DNA of 64,000 nucleotides. It comes from Melioribacter roseus P3M-2. Lineage in GTDB: Bacteria > Bacteroidota > Ignavibacteria > Ignavibacteriales > Melioribacteraceae. Both the position numbers and the translations under genes were made by a program. This document shows positions 1 to 7,794 of this stretch, piece by piece. The DNA is taken from positions 3,109,688 to 3,173,687 of the forward strand of contig NC_018178.1 of the NCBI RefSeq assembly GCF_000279145.1, read 5' to 3'. The first letter of the stretch is position 1; each line of letters begins with the position of its first letter. The notes under the pieces were generated by a model, which was not told the origin of the DNA, did not search any database, and saw only the letters and a program-made list of their open reading frames with translations.

Positions 1-546
1 TTCTACCTGCCTATGTAAAATATGCTACTTCATTAAAAGTAACATCAAAATAAGGCTCACCGAAAATTCCCAAGTTCCGATAATCATATTTCGTCCAGAT
101 CAATTTATTATCATATTTTGATTTTGGCGAGCTATGCATACAAATTGTTTTAATATCAAAATTTTTTCGCAACATCTCTAAATTCTTACAAAAACTTTCA
201 TAGGCCAAATCGACTAAGTCATCCAAGACTAGGGATGCGTAACGTGTAACGTGTAATGAGAAAAGCTTTTTAAACTCATCACGTGTCAGTTGTAATACTT
301 TACGAAAAGGTCCACATCCTCATAATTATACCCTATCTCATGCCCTAAAAGGGCAATCTTTTACATTATATTCATGTCATAACTTTCACGTACAATACAG
401 AAATAATAGGTTTCATATATTTGTAGTTTATTCACTAAGCTCATTAAATTTATATAAAAACTTTCATCCTTTACTCTATTAATCATAAATTTATTTTTAT
501 AAATTAACATTAAAATATTTATTATAAACCGTATCCGGTACAACAC
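1..546 (-). pseudogene. Decayed polysaccharide-deacetylase-like gene, cut by window edge
   Basis: Minus-strand pieces line up with a deacetylase-like family found in bacterial surface-polysaccharide clusters. They read ETYYFCIVRESYDMNIM, then KIALLGHEIGYNYEDVD, then TICMHSSPKSKYDN and GEPYFDVTFNEVAYFT. The reading is broken by in-frame stops TAA (361-363), TGA (286-288) and TAG (11-13), and the frame changes between 286 and 226. After the TAG the codons read A-G-R where I expect D-T-G-R, so homology runs on past the window edge. An inverted pair of 7-bp repeat arrays (227-301) sits exactly where the frame changes. The family assignment is from memory of conserved phrases such as HEIGYHYED; the N-terminal part is poorly preserved. 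Confidence 0.6.
227..301. repeat. Inverted pair of 7-bp arrays without cargo
   Basis: Heptamers AACGTGT (241-247) and AACGTGT (248-254), with AATGAGA (255-261) and GATGCGT before them, run on the plus strand. After a short spacer containing AAGCTTTTTAA, the array ACTCATC (274-280), ACGTGTC, AGTTGTA runs in the opposite sense. The reverse complement of the right part, ending ACGTGATGAG, resembles the left part ending ACGTGTAATGAG. The pair replaces coding sequence in the deacetylase-like pseudogene and causes its TGA stop and frame change. Confidence 0.6.
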
Positions 547-1660
547 CGATGGAATTTCCCCATTTTATTGGCTTCTGGAGGGCTTTTACAAGCGGATAAT
601 AGGTATTAAAATCAAGGAAAGTTTTGGGTGGAGTTGACATTATCCTTTCAAAATCTTCATAACTTAAATCGAGCTTTTTTAAACAATATTCCAGAAGTTC
701 TTCGCCACCTGTAAATGGATCTTGCTTAATAATTTCTAATGCTTCATCACGACTTATCTGACCGTTTCTGATTTTGGCTGAATAATGTAATTTCCTCTTA
801 TCTATGTTAAATTTTCTCGTCAAAATATAAGATTGAAAAAATGCAGTATATTTTGATTCATGATGCTTATCCCCATAATTTTTCCACCCTAACTCATTTT
901 CCAGTATTTTAAACACTTCTTTTTCGTTATAAGGGATATAATATAAGATGCGAATTTGTTTAATTCTCTTAATGAAAGAATAATGAAGGTATTTCGTTAA
1001 ATTCAAATTCGGGAAGCTTCTCAGATTTTTTGTACCAAACCTTTTCTGGATACCCTTGACATATCTGCCATCCATATAAGTCCAGAAAAGAGGTGCAGTT
1101 CCTTCAGTGCGAAATGAATGTCCATGGACAATGTATTTAACTTTATTTTTTGCAGCCTCATTATACAATACAGAAAATATAATCCAATCAGTTGGTACTT
1201 CCGCATCCGGAACAGAAGCAAAGAGAAAACTTCTTTGCAAATCTTTAAATTCTTCCCAATCCGCTACATGGGTATGCAGATCCACACCCAGTTTTCTGCA
1301 GGCATTTTCAATATTCTGAACTGCGATTTCAGTATCCCATCCATTATCAAAATGGATTGCAAGAGGCCTTAAGCCCAGCTTAGCCGCGTTGTACAAGGTA
1401 TATGTACTATCTCGCCCGCCACTCACCCCTACAATGCAATCGTACTTTTTCCCTTTACCATCTTTTTTGATTTTGTCAACTATTTGAAGCAGTTTTTTAT
1501 GTGATTCTTCATTTAAAGGATATTTTCTTTCTAGTTCATCGTGTATTTTGCAATAAGTACAAATACCGTTTTCATCAAATTTAATTCCTGGCACTGAATC
1601 GTCCATTACGCATCTAGTACAAACTTTACTAATTTCATATTTAAACGGTACTATTTTCAT
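497..1660 (-). CDS. wbpG: N-acetyl sugar amidotransferase (WbpG/WbuX/PseA type)
   Basis: The 387-residue protein has two CxxC pairs near the N terminus (C14/C17 and C34/C37), likely a metal site, and a PP-loop ATP motif SGGRDS at residues 80-85. This layout belongs to the ATP-dependent amidotransferases that turn an N-acetyl group of a nucleotide sugar into an acetamidino group, using ammonia delivered by a HisH/HisF-like pair. Such a pair is present nearby (5071-5688 and 3794-4546). I chose the ATG at 1660, which has GAGGG about 7 nt upstream; an in-frame start at 1690 would overlap the upstream gene. It is the last intact gene of the operon. A second homologue lies at 5695-6846. Confidence 0.88.
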   Translation of the reverse strand: MKIVPFKYEISKVCTRCVMDDSVPGIKFDENGICTYCKIHDELERKYPLNEESHKKLLQIVDKIKKDGKGKKYDCIVGVSGGRDSTYTLYNAAKLGLRPLAIHFDNGWDTEIAVQNIENACRKLGVDLHTHVADWEEFKDLQRSFLFASVPDAEVPTDWIIFSVLYNEAAKNKVKYIVHGHSFRTEGTAPLFWTYMDGRYVKGIQKRFGTKNLRSFPNLNLTKYLHYSFIKRIKQIRILYYIPYNEKEVFKILENELGWKNYGDKHHESKYTAFFQSYILTRKFNIDKRKLHYSAKIRNGQISRDEALEIIKQDPFTGGEELLEYCLKKLDLSYEDFERIMSTPPKTFLDFNTYYPLVKALQKPIKWGNSIGVVPDTVYNKYFNVNL

Positions 1661-1661
1661 T

Positions 1662-2720
1662 TTAACCCTCAATATTATTAATAATTTCAACCATTTTATT
1701 AGTTACATCGTCTCCAAATATCGGAGGATGATTAAAGGGTGGTAAAAATTTTTTGATCTTTTCATGATAATCCTCATTAGTATATGGATTAACTAATAGA
1801 TTCCAACCTGATTCAACTGTTTCGATCCATTCAGTCTCAGAACGTAATGTAATGCATATTTTTTCAAGTATATATGCTTCTTTCTGAACACCCCCGGAAT
1901 CTGTTATTATTTTTTTACAATTAGATAAAAGATTAATAAAATCGAAATAACCCACTGGTTTAACTAAGACAATATTTGGAGGAATACTGATACTATTATC
2001 TTCAATGACTTTCAAGGTTCTAGGGTGAACTGGAAAAAGTATTTTATCTCCTAATTTATTTAGTTCTGTTAATATTTTTATTAAATTTAAAGGATTATCA
2101 ACATTATATGGTCGATGAAGGGTCAAAAGATAATAATTATTTTTAGTTAAAGAGTATTTAGAATAGGTTTCAAGTCTTCTAACTTTCTTTATTACCATTT
2201 TAAGAGAATCTACCATTATATCACCGGTCAAATATGATTTTGAACTAAGATTTTCTTTTTTTAGATTATTCAAAGCAGTCTTAGTTGGTACAAATAAATA
2301 ATCTGAAATATGATCAGCAACAATCCTATTAATTTCCTCTGGCATTTTCTTATTAAAGCTTCGAAGTCCTGCTTCTATATGAATAACAGGTATATGTAAT
2401 TTTGAACCAACAAGGGCTCCAGCCAATGTCGTATTAGTATCTCCAAAAACTATAATAAAATCAGGTAATTCTTTAGTAATCATTGATTCTAATGCAATTA
2501 ACATTTTACCGGTTTGTTCACCATGGTTACCAGAATTTATTCCCAAATAGTAGTTTGGCTCAGGAATATTCAATTCATTAAAAAACAGATCAGACATTTC
2601 TTTGTCAAAATGCTGACCTGTATGAATAATAATAGTATTTCTTAATAATTCTTTTCTTTGACAAAATGGAGCTAATTTTATAAACTGAGGTCTTGCACCA
2701 ACTACAAAAGCTATCTTCAT
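1662..2720 (-). CDS. wbpI: UDP-N-acetyl-sugar 2-epimerase (WecB/WbpI family)
   Basis: The 352-residue protein carries the family signatures HTGQHFD, GDTNTTLAG, HIEAGLRS, LLTLHRPYNVD and TDSGGVQKEA. The family inverts C2 of UDP-GlcNAc (WecB) or of UDP-2,3-diacetamido-glucuronate (WbpI). The neighbouring wbpA, wbpB, wbpD and amidotransferase genes favour the WbpI role, but the sequence alone does not settle the substrate. Its ATG overlaps the stop of the upstream DUF354 gene by 4 nt, and the next gene starts 1 nt after its stop, so translation is probably coupled along the operon. Confidence 0.85.
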   Translation of the reverse strand: MKIAFVVGARPQFIKLAPFCQRKELLRNTIIIHTGQHFDKEMSDLFFNELNIPEPNYYLGINSGNHGEQTGKMLIALESMITKELPDFIIVFGDTNTTLAGALVGSKLHIPVIHIEAGLRSFNKKMPEEINRIVADHISDYLFVPTKTALNNLKKENLSSKSYLTGDIMVDSLKMVIKKVRRLETYSKYSLTKNNYYLLTLHRPYNVDNPLNLIKILTELNKLGDKILFPVHPRTLKVIEDNSISIPPNIVLVKPVGYFDFINLLSNCKKIITDSGGVQKEAYILEKICITLRSETEWIETVESGWNLLVNPYTNEDYHEKIKKFLPPFNHPPIFGDDVTNKMVEIINNIEG

Positions 2721-3790
2721 AAAATCGATTCATTTTTTAATAATTTGTACATAAAATCTGTTAAGTTAATTTTTTCAGAAAGCATTTTATCCCTTCTTGT
2801 CTTATATTCGTTTTTAAGATTAGGGTTTTTCAACAATTCATTAACAGCAAACAATAACCTATCTGGATATTCATTGTTTAGACCAATTGATAGACCATAG
2901 CGTTCTTCTATTTCATTTAGAACACTTATCTTACCAACAAAACTATTAAAACGTATTGATGGTACACCCAACATTGCGGCTTCCAAAGTCATACTCTGAC
3001 TATCCGATATAAATAAATCGGCAAAAGCCATAACGTGATGAATATCTTTAGGATTTATTTTGAGCCGATACTTTTCAAATTCAGGAATTAGCTTTCTTTC
3101 TGATGTAATATAAACATTTCCACTTTCACTGAGTGTATTTATCAGCTTGATAATTAAAGATTTAGATAGCCCGGAATGTTTTTTTTCGATATCGTGTCCT
3201 GCAGAAAAACTCACAAGTCTAATCAAATAGTATTTAGATAAAGAATTTAAATATTTTTTGGCTATTTCAATATTTGGTTTAAAGACTGAAGGATGAAGAT
3301 AGGCTAATTTCTGGTATCCATCGTACTCAATTTTTTTATGTTTATACTTCCCTACATCACAAACTTTAGGTGAGACAATATGTCTAGCAAAAGGATAAGT
3401 AAAAATACAGAATAACCTATTAACTATATAATCATCCTCATTAAAAATATAGGTTGGTATCTTGAATATTCTTCCAACATGAGCAATAGCAGTATCTGTA
3501 CCAACCATAACATCAGGTTTTTCATTCTTTACTATCTTAAAAAGTTTATAATCTTGCAAAATGATTTCAAAAACATTAGCTTTAATTATAGAAATAATAT
3601 TTCCTTCTTTTCTTGCTTTAGCTTGAATCAGAGATAAATAATTTTCATGCTCTTCATCTAATAAATCTTTGAGTATATCTTTATTCCTGATTACAACAAT
3701 TACTTCATCATCACTTTCCCTTAACTTCTTAATTAGGTTTTTATAAAGATGGTAGTGAGCTGGATGATTTAGTTTTACTAATATCTTCAT
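2717..3790 (-). CDS. DUF354 family protein, glycosyltransferase-like fold
   Basis: The 357-residue protein begins MKILVKLNHPAHYHLYKNL and continues with a Rossmann-like half containing KPDVMVGTDTAIAHVGR and a C-terminal half containing HHVMAFADLFISDSQSMTLEAAMLGVP. This matches DUF354 proteins, which resemble two-domain GT-B glycosyltransferases and the 2-epimerases and are common in O-antigen and archaeal sugar clusters. The exact reaction is unknown. It lies 3 nt after hisF and overlaps the epimerase gene by 4 nt, so it is probably part of the same sugar pathway or of repeat-unit assembly. Confidence 0.75.
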   Translation of the reverse strand: MKILVKLNHPAHYHLYKNLIKKLRESDDEVIVVIRNKDILKDLLDEEHENYLSLIQAKARKEGNIISIIKANVFEIILQDYKLFKIVKNEKPDVMVGTDTAIAHVGRIFKIPTYIFNEDDYIVNRLFCIFTYPFARHIVSPKVCDVGKYKHKKIEYDGYQKLAYLHPSVFKPNIEIAKKYLNSLSKYYLIRLVSFSAGHDIEKKHSGLSKSLIIKLINTLSESGNVYITSERKLIPEFEKYRLKINPKDIHHVMAFADLFISDSQSMTLEAAMLGVPSIRFNSFVGKISVLNEIEERYGLSIGLNNEYPDRLLFAVNELLKNPNLKNEYKTRRDKMLSEKINLTDFMYKLLKNESIL

Positions 3791-3793
3791 TAT

Positions 3794-4546
3794 TTACTTA
3801 GAAAATATGTAATTATGCTCATAATTTATAAGTACTGCGCGTCTCGGACCATGATAGACAAACAAACTTCCTGCCGCTACAGCTGAAGCAATAGCTTCAA
3901 AATGTGCTTTTCTAAAATCTTCATAATCATTCGCTCCGCCAAGGGCCACTACAGGAATGCTTACTGCCCGGGAAACCATTGTAATTAAATCCAAATCATA
4001 TCCCAGATAAGTGCCATCGCGATCTACAGATTGAATTACAATTTCTCCTGCTCCCTTTTCTTCCATAAGTTGAGCAAATTCAACCGGTGAATATTTCAAT
4101 TTTTTTTTACCATTCAGGAATACGGTTGTATACCTTCCGAATAAATTCTTTTTCACATCAATACAAACCACAATCGTAGAAGAGCCGAATTCTTCCGCTG
4201 CCTGACGGACAAAATCCGGATTTTCTGCAGCAATGGTGTTTAACACTACTTTTTCGGCTCCATGTTTCAAAATTTGCCGTATCTGATCCAGTGTCCTTAT
4301 TCCGCCCCCTACTCCAAATGGCATGTTGGCTTCATCGCCTACTTTATGAACAAAATCAAGAGGAATGCATCGCTTTTCCCGGCTGGCATTGATGTCCAGA
4401 AAAATCAATTCATCCGCTTTTTTGTCATTAAAAATTTTAACCGCATTAATCGGATCTCCAATGTAACGGAATTTCTTGAAACGGATGGACTTAACCAGTC
4501 CGAGATTCTTTAGAAGTAAGACAGGTATTATGCGTGGTCTGAACAT
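3794..4546 (-). CDS. wbuZ: HisF-like subunit for sugar amidation (WbuZ)
   Basis: The 250-residue TIM barrel begins FRPRIIPVLLLKNLGLV and includes GDPINAVKIFNDKKADELIFLDI and VCIDVKKNLFGRYTT. In histidine-pathway HisF the motif is CLDVK, with catalytic Asp11; here the matching stretch is VLLLK, so that Asp is Leu, while the second catalytic Asp (in VCIDV) remains. The loss is expected for WbuZ-type proteins that help pass ammonia to a sugar amidotransferase rather than form imidazole-glycerol phosphate. No ribosome binding site is visible: a 7-bp repeat array (4550-4598) begins 4 nt upstream of the ATG. It is normally adjacent to hisH; here a four-helix-bundle gene separates them. Confidence 0.88.
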   Translation of the reverse strand: MFRPRIIPVLLLKNLGLVKSIRFKKFRYIGDPINAVKIFNDKKADELIFLDINASREKRCIPLDFVHKVGDEANMPFGVGGGIRTLDQIRQILKHGAEKVVLNTIAAENPDFVRQAAEEFGSSTIVVCIDVKKNLFGRYTTVFLNGKKKLKYSPVEFAQLMEEKGAGEIVIQSVDRDGTYLGYDLDLITMVSRAVSIPVVALGGANDYEDFRKAHFEAIASAVAAGSLFVYHGPRRAVLINYEHNYIFSK

Positions 4547-4549
4547 GTT

Positions 4550-4598
4550 CTGGTAACTGGTGACTAGTTACTGGTTATTAGTAAATAGTAATTGGTTT
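4550..4598. repeat. Left heptamer array of S23 locus A
   Basis: Seven consecutive 7-bp units follow one another without gaps: CTGGTAA (4550-4556), CTGGTGA, then CTAGTTA, CTGGTTA, TTAGTAA, ATAGTAA and TTGGTTT (4592-4598). The consensus is about CTGGTNA. The array starts 4 nt from the hisF start codon and leads toward the S23 gene stop at 4633. The array on the other side of the S23 gene (5044-5085) is its reverse complement in consensus. Confidence 0.8.
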
Positions 4599-4632
4599 AG
4601 TTTTTTATTTGTTTTATGTCGTTATTTAATCA

Positions 4633-4992
4633 TTATTTAATGGATTTAATTAATCCTTGTAGAATTTTCAATATCTGTGTTATTTTATTAATTAGTTCAT
4701 TATAATTCTCATTGGACAGGTATTCTAAATTTCTTGCAATTTGAATTTGCGTTTCAGGTTCGACTGCTGAACCAAGCGAAACATAAAGAAATTGTCTGAA
4801 TTCCCGCGAATGCCTTCTCGCAGAACCTTCAGCAATATTGGATGGAATAGATATAGCAGCTTTTCTCATTTGAGAAACCATACCGTACATTTCTTCCTTA
4901 GGAAAAGCAGTGGTCAATTTATACACTTCTGTAACCAATTGCATTGCATATTGATAAACATCCAAATCCTTATGCGTCCTAACTTTACTCAT
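4633..4992 (-). CDS. Four-helix-bundle protein (S23 / 23S rRNA intervening-sequence family)
   Basis: The 119-residue protein has the hallmark phrases KDLDVYQYAMQLVTEVYK, MVSQMRKAAISIPSNIAEG and FLYVSLGSAVEPETQI of the S23 family. These small basic four-helix bundles were first seen in 23S rRNA intervening sequences and are related to the Avd protein of diversity-generating retroelements. Their role outside those settings is not established. The gene sits alone between hisH and hisF, which are normally adjacent, and is bounded by inverted heptamer arrays at 4550-4598 and 5044-5085. No ribosome binding site is evident. It is about 30-40% identical by eye to the second copy at 17013-17384. Confidence 0.85.
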   Translation of the reverse strand: MSKVRTHKDLDVYQYAMQLVTEVYKLTTAFPKEEMYGMVSQMRKAAISIPSNIAEGSARRHSREFRQFLYVSLGSAVEPETQIQIARNLEYLSNENYNELINKITQILKILQGLIKSIK

Positions 4993-5043
4993 TAAAAATT
5001 ATGAGTTTTTCAAATTTTTCATAGTGCTAAACAAGCTGTAAGT

Positions 5044-5085
5044 TATCATCCACCATTTACCAATTACCAGTCACAAGTCACAAAA
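5044..5085. repeat. Right heptamer array of S23 locus A
   Basis: Six 7-bp units run here: TATCATC (5044-5050), CACCATT, TACCAAT, TACCAGT, CACAAGT and CACAAAA (5079-5085). Read on the minus strand they become ACTGGTA-like units, the same heptamer as the left array at 4550-4598. The array overlaps the end of hisH: the hisH stop TGA (5071-5073) and its last codons lie inside the repeat, so the repeat appears to have supplied the C terminus of that protein. Confidence 0.8.
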
Positions 5086-5688
5086 ATTCTTCAACACCTC
5101 CATCCCCGCATCATGACTCTTTTCCGGATGAAATTGCGTGCCATAAATATTATCCCTATGAATAGCTGAGACAAATTCATAATCGTAAACGGTCGTCATC
5201 CAAATATCTTTGGGATCATTGCATTTAAGATGATAGCTATGAACAAAATAAAACTCATCTGTTTCCCTGATTCCACGGTCTAAAGAATTGAAATTCACAA
5301 CTTTGACCTGGTTCCAACCCATGTGGGGTACTTTATATTTTATTTTGTCGGAAACCCGGAAACGAATCGCTTCCGCATCGATCCAGCCCAGGCCTTCGGC
5401 ATTTCCTTCTTCGCTGAACCGGCAAAACAATTGCGTCCCTAAACAAATCCCCAGTATGGGAACTTTGTCTTTTAGTACTTTCCGATTGAGTATTGCCAGC
5501 AAATTCATCTGGCGGATTTTTTCCATGGCGGCTTTGAAATGACCAACTCCCGGTAAAATGAGCTTATCGGCCTTTTCAATTTCTGTTATATTGGAAGTTA
5601 TCAAACTGTTTACACCCAGTTTTTTTAGCCGCTTTTCAATGGAGCGGAGATTGCCCATACTGTAATCTATAATAATAATAAAACTCAT
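5071..5688 (-). CDS. hisH: HisH-like glutaminase for sugar amidation
   Basis: The 205-residue class I glutamine amidotransferase has nucleophile Cys82 in GICLGTQ and His187/Glu189 in QFHPEKS, with the N-terminal DYSMGNLRSIEKRL typical of HisH. It should release ammonia from glutamine for transfer through the HisF-like partner to an N-acetyl sugar amidotransferase. It lies 6 nt after one amidotransferase gene (5695-6846). The last residues, CDL and the stop, fall within a 7-bp repeat array, so the natural C terminus may have been altered slightly. A primary histidine-synthesis role is less likely, as no other his gene is nearby. Confidence 0.88.
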   Translation of the reverse strand: MSFIIIIDYSMGNLRSIEKRLKKLGVNSLITSNITEIEKADKLILPGVGHFKAAMEKIRQMNLLAILNRKVLKDKVPILGICLGTQLFCRFSEEGNAEGLGWIDAEAIRFRVSDKIKYKVPHMGWNQVKVVNFNSLDRGIRETDEFYFVHSYHLKCNDPKDIWMTTVYDYEFVSAIHRDNIYGTQFHPEKSHDAGMEVLKNFCDL

Positions 5689-5694
5689 AACAAG

Positions 5695-6846
5695 TCAGCT
5701 GCCTTGTTTCTTTCTTTCATCATATTCATAAAATATTTTTGGTTTTACGGGTAGAACATGGGATAAAACCGGCCATAGGTATCTGTAAAATTTTTCAAAA
5801 TAATGATAATAAGAAGGATATTCCCGAAAGGTTTTATTCGGAGCATTCCATATTTGCTGGAATTCATCGTGAGAAAAATTTAATTTGTTCAAAATATAGT
5901 CAAGATCTTTTTTTATTTCTTCTTCATTATAAGGTAGTTTAGCTACTCTGTTCAGAGCTTCATCCCGGCTGATTTCACCGCTCAAAACCTGGGACGAATA
6001 AGTGATTTTTCTTTTGTCGATACCAAACTTCTTATATTGCCAATAACCAATGGCAAATTTGGTAAATAGATTTTCATGATGATGCTCTCCATAATATTGC
6101 CAACCAAATCTTTCTATAAGAAATTTTTGAGCTTCTTTTTTCGTATAATCAAGATAATTGTAGATCGGTATCATTTTAATATTCCTAAAAAAGCCATAAT
6201 AAAAAAATTTTATCAATGACATAGTAGGATAAGTTTTTAGAGGGATTCTGCCATATTTTTTATGGATAAATTTTAGTTGTTTATAATCAGAATATGTCCA
6301 TTCCGTAGGCTGTTTTCCTTCAGACCTGAAATCATTTCCAATAAAAATATCGTTAACACCTTCCTTATGTGCTATCTGATATAAGATCGCCTGTATCGCC
6401 ATATCCGATGGTGAATCTATCCATGGTAAACATGCAATCATATAGCAACGAAAAAGTTCTTTTATTTCTTCGTAATCAATCACATATGTTTCCAGGTCAA
6501 TTTCCAAAGAGCGAGTTACTTTTTCAATATTTGCCACGGCAATTTCCGAGTTCCAACCGTTGTCCAGATTCACCGCCAATGGCCTTAATCCATATTGTTT
6601 CAATAAATAAAGCATATAAGAACTGTCCGTTCCGCCACTGATTCCGGCTACACAGTCGTATTTTTTATTCCTACCTTTCTTTTTTACCTGCTCTACAATC
6701 TTTTCCCACTGTTTTTTTCCTTGCTCTCTTCGCGGGAAATCTTCCATTAGTTTCAATTGAATTTTGGCATAATTGGAAATTCCGTTTTCATCAAATTTTA
6801 TTCCGGGGATTGTCTCGTCCCAAATTCCTAATTTACAAATTTTCAT
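5695..6846 (-). CDS. Second N-acetyl sugar amidotransferase, lacking the cysteine pairs
   Basis: The 383-residue homologue of the protein at 497-1660 has the PP-loop SGGTDS and shared phrases LRPLAVNLDNGWNSEIAV, DFRSEG and FGIDKRKITYSSQVLSGEISRDEAL. The N-terminal stretch MKICKLGIWDETIPGIKFD keeps only one of the four cysteines seen in the other copy; the others are L, N/Y and A. I recall a subgroup of the family with this form, so it is probably functional with a changed or absent metal site. It overlaps the upstream glycosyltransferase by 14 nt and lies 6 nt before hisH. AAGGG upstream supports the ATG at 6846. Confidence 0.82.
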   Translation of the reverse strand: MKICKLGIWDETIPGIKFDENGISNYAKIQLKLMEDFPRREQGKKQWEKIVEQVKKKGRNKKYDCVAGISGGTDSSYMLYLLKQYGLRPLAVNLDNGWNSEIAVANIEKVTRSLEIDLETYVIDYEEIKELFRCYMIACLPWIDSPSDMAIQAILYQIAHKEGVNDIFIGNDFRSEGKQPTEWTYSDYKQLKFIHKKYGRIPLKTYPTMSLIKFFYYGFFRNIKMIPIYNYLDYTKKEAQKFLIERFGWQYYGEHHHENLFTKFAIGYWQYKKFGIDKRKITYSSQVLSGEISRDEALNRVAKLPYNEEEIKKDLDYILNKLNFSHDEFQQIWNAPNKTFREYPSYYHYFEKFYRYLWPVLSHVLPVKPKIFYEYDERKKQGS

Positions 6847-7783
6847 CTAATACCCTTTGATATACTTCATAAATTTGTTTCGCAATTACATGATTGTCAT
6901 ATTTCCCAATTTTAGCCTTGCCATTCGTTCTTCCTTTAGTTCTGGCAAAATGGATTGCCAGTTTTATTTTTTCAGCAACATCTTTTGGGTCAAAAGAAGT
7001 TATATAACATCCTTCCGTATCTCCAATCATTTCTTTAATATCGCCTACATCAGTTGTGACAACTGGGCAATTGCACGCCATAGCTTCCTTGATAATTTGT
7101 GGAGAGCCTTCAGAAAAAGAGGTTAATAATAACAAATCTACTGCATTTAGCAGTAGGTTTACTTCTTCTCTGCTTCTGTTTTTTAATTCAACAATCTCTA
7201 TATTTAAGTTATCCAATAACTCTAATGATTTTTTTGCTAAATTAAAATTCTTTACTTCATTATCAAATCTTGAGGAAAAGAGAACATAAACTTTATCTTT
7301 CCCCCATCCTAATCGCTCCCGGCTTTCATTTTTCGCTATAGGATAGAATTTTTCCAGATCAACTCCGCAGGGAATAATGTAATCATTGTTTTTTTTCTTT
7401 ACATAGATAAGCATTTTTTCTGAAACAATTATTGTAGCTTTTGATAACAATTTAGCGATGACAGAGTATTTTCTGGCTTCATTAATATTCAAATCACTTC
7501 CATGTAAGGTTAGTATTACAGGAATGCTCCTCTGCATATTGGCCAAAAGACCACTTAAACCAAAATGTGCATGAACGATATCAGGCTTATAATTTTTTAT
7601 TTTATTTTTTAAAGACGGTAAATTCTTTAAATACCCCCTGATTCCCTTCCCTTTAATAAAAAATTTATCATAATCAATATGATAATATCTTTTCACAGTT
7701 TCAATTTGTTCGTAAATGAAAGCCTGATGAATTTGAAAATTAAAATCCGGTGCGTTCCCACTACAAACGATAAGAACTTTCAT
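6833..7783 (-). CDS. Glycosyltransferase family 4 protein
   Basis: The 316-residue GT-B protein has an N-terminal acceptor domain containing KPDIVHAHFGLSGLLA and a C-terminal donor domain with the E-x7-E motif in SEGSPQIIKEAMACNCPVV. It should add one sugar of the polysaccharide repeat unit at the cytoplasmic face of the membrane; donor and acceptor cannot be read from sequence. It is slightly short for the family (usually 350-400). It overlaps the following amidotransferase by 14 nt and sits 11 nt after the polymerase gene, consistent with one operon. Confidence 0.85.
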   Translation of the reverse strand: MKVLIVCSGNAPDFNFQIHQAFIYEQIETVKRYYHIDYDKFFIKGKGIRGYLKNLPSLKNKIKNYKPDIVHAHFGLSGLLANMQRSIPVILTLHGSDLNINEARKYSVIAKLLSKATIIVSEKMLIYVKKKNNDYIIPCGVDLEKFYPIAKNESRERLGWGKDKVYVLFSSRFDNEVKNFNLAKKSLELLDNLNIEIVELKNRSREEVNLLLNAVDLLLLTSFSEGSPQIIKEAMACNCPVVTTDVGDIKEMIGDTEGCYITSFDPKDVAEKIKLAIHFARTKGRTNGKAKIGKYDNHVIAKQIYEVYQRVLDENL

Positions 7784-7794
7784 AATGATTTAGT

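Noticed and set aside
361-546. Separate small membrane protein gene
   Set aside because: Its C-terminal part is continuous in frame with the deacetylase-like pseudogene after a single TAA, so it is a piece of that gene.
4633-4992. S23 genes as part of a diversity-generating retroelement
   Set aside because: No reverse transcriptase, template repeat or variable target gene is in the window; the Avd relation is only at family level.
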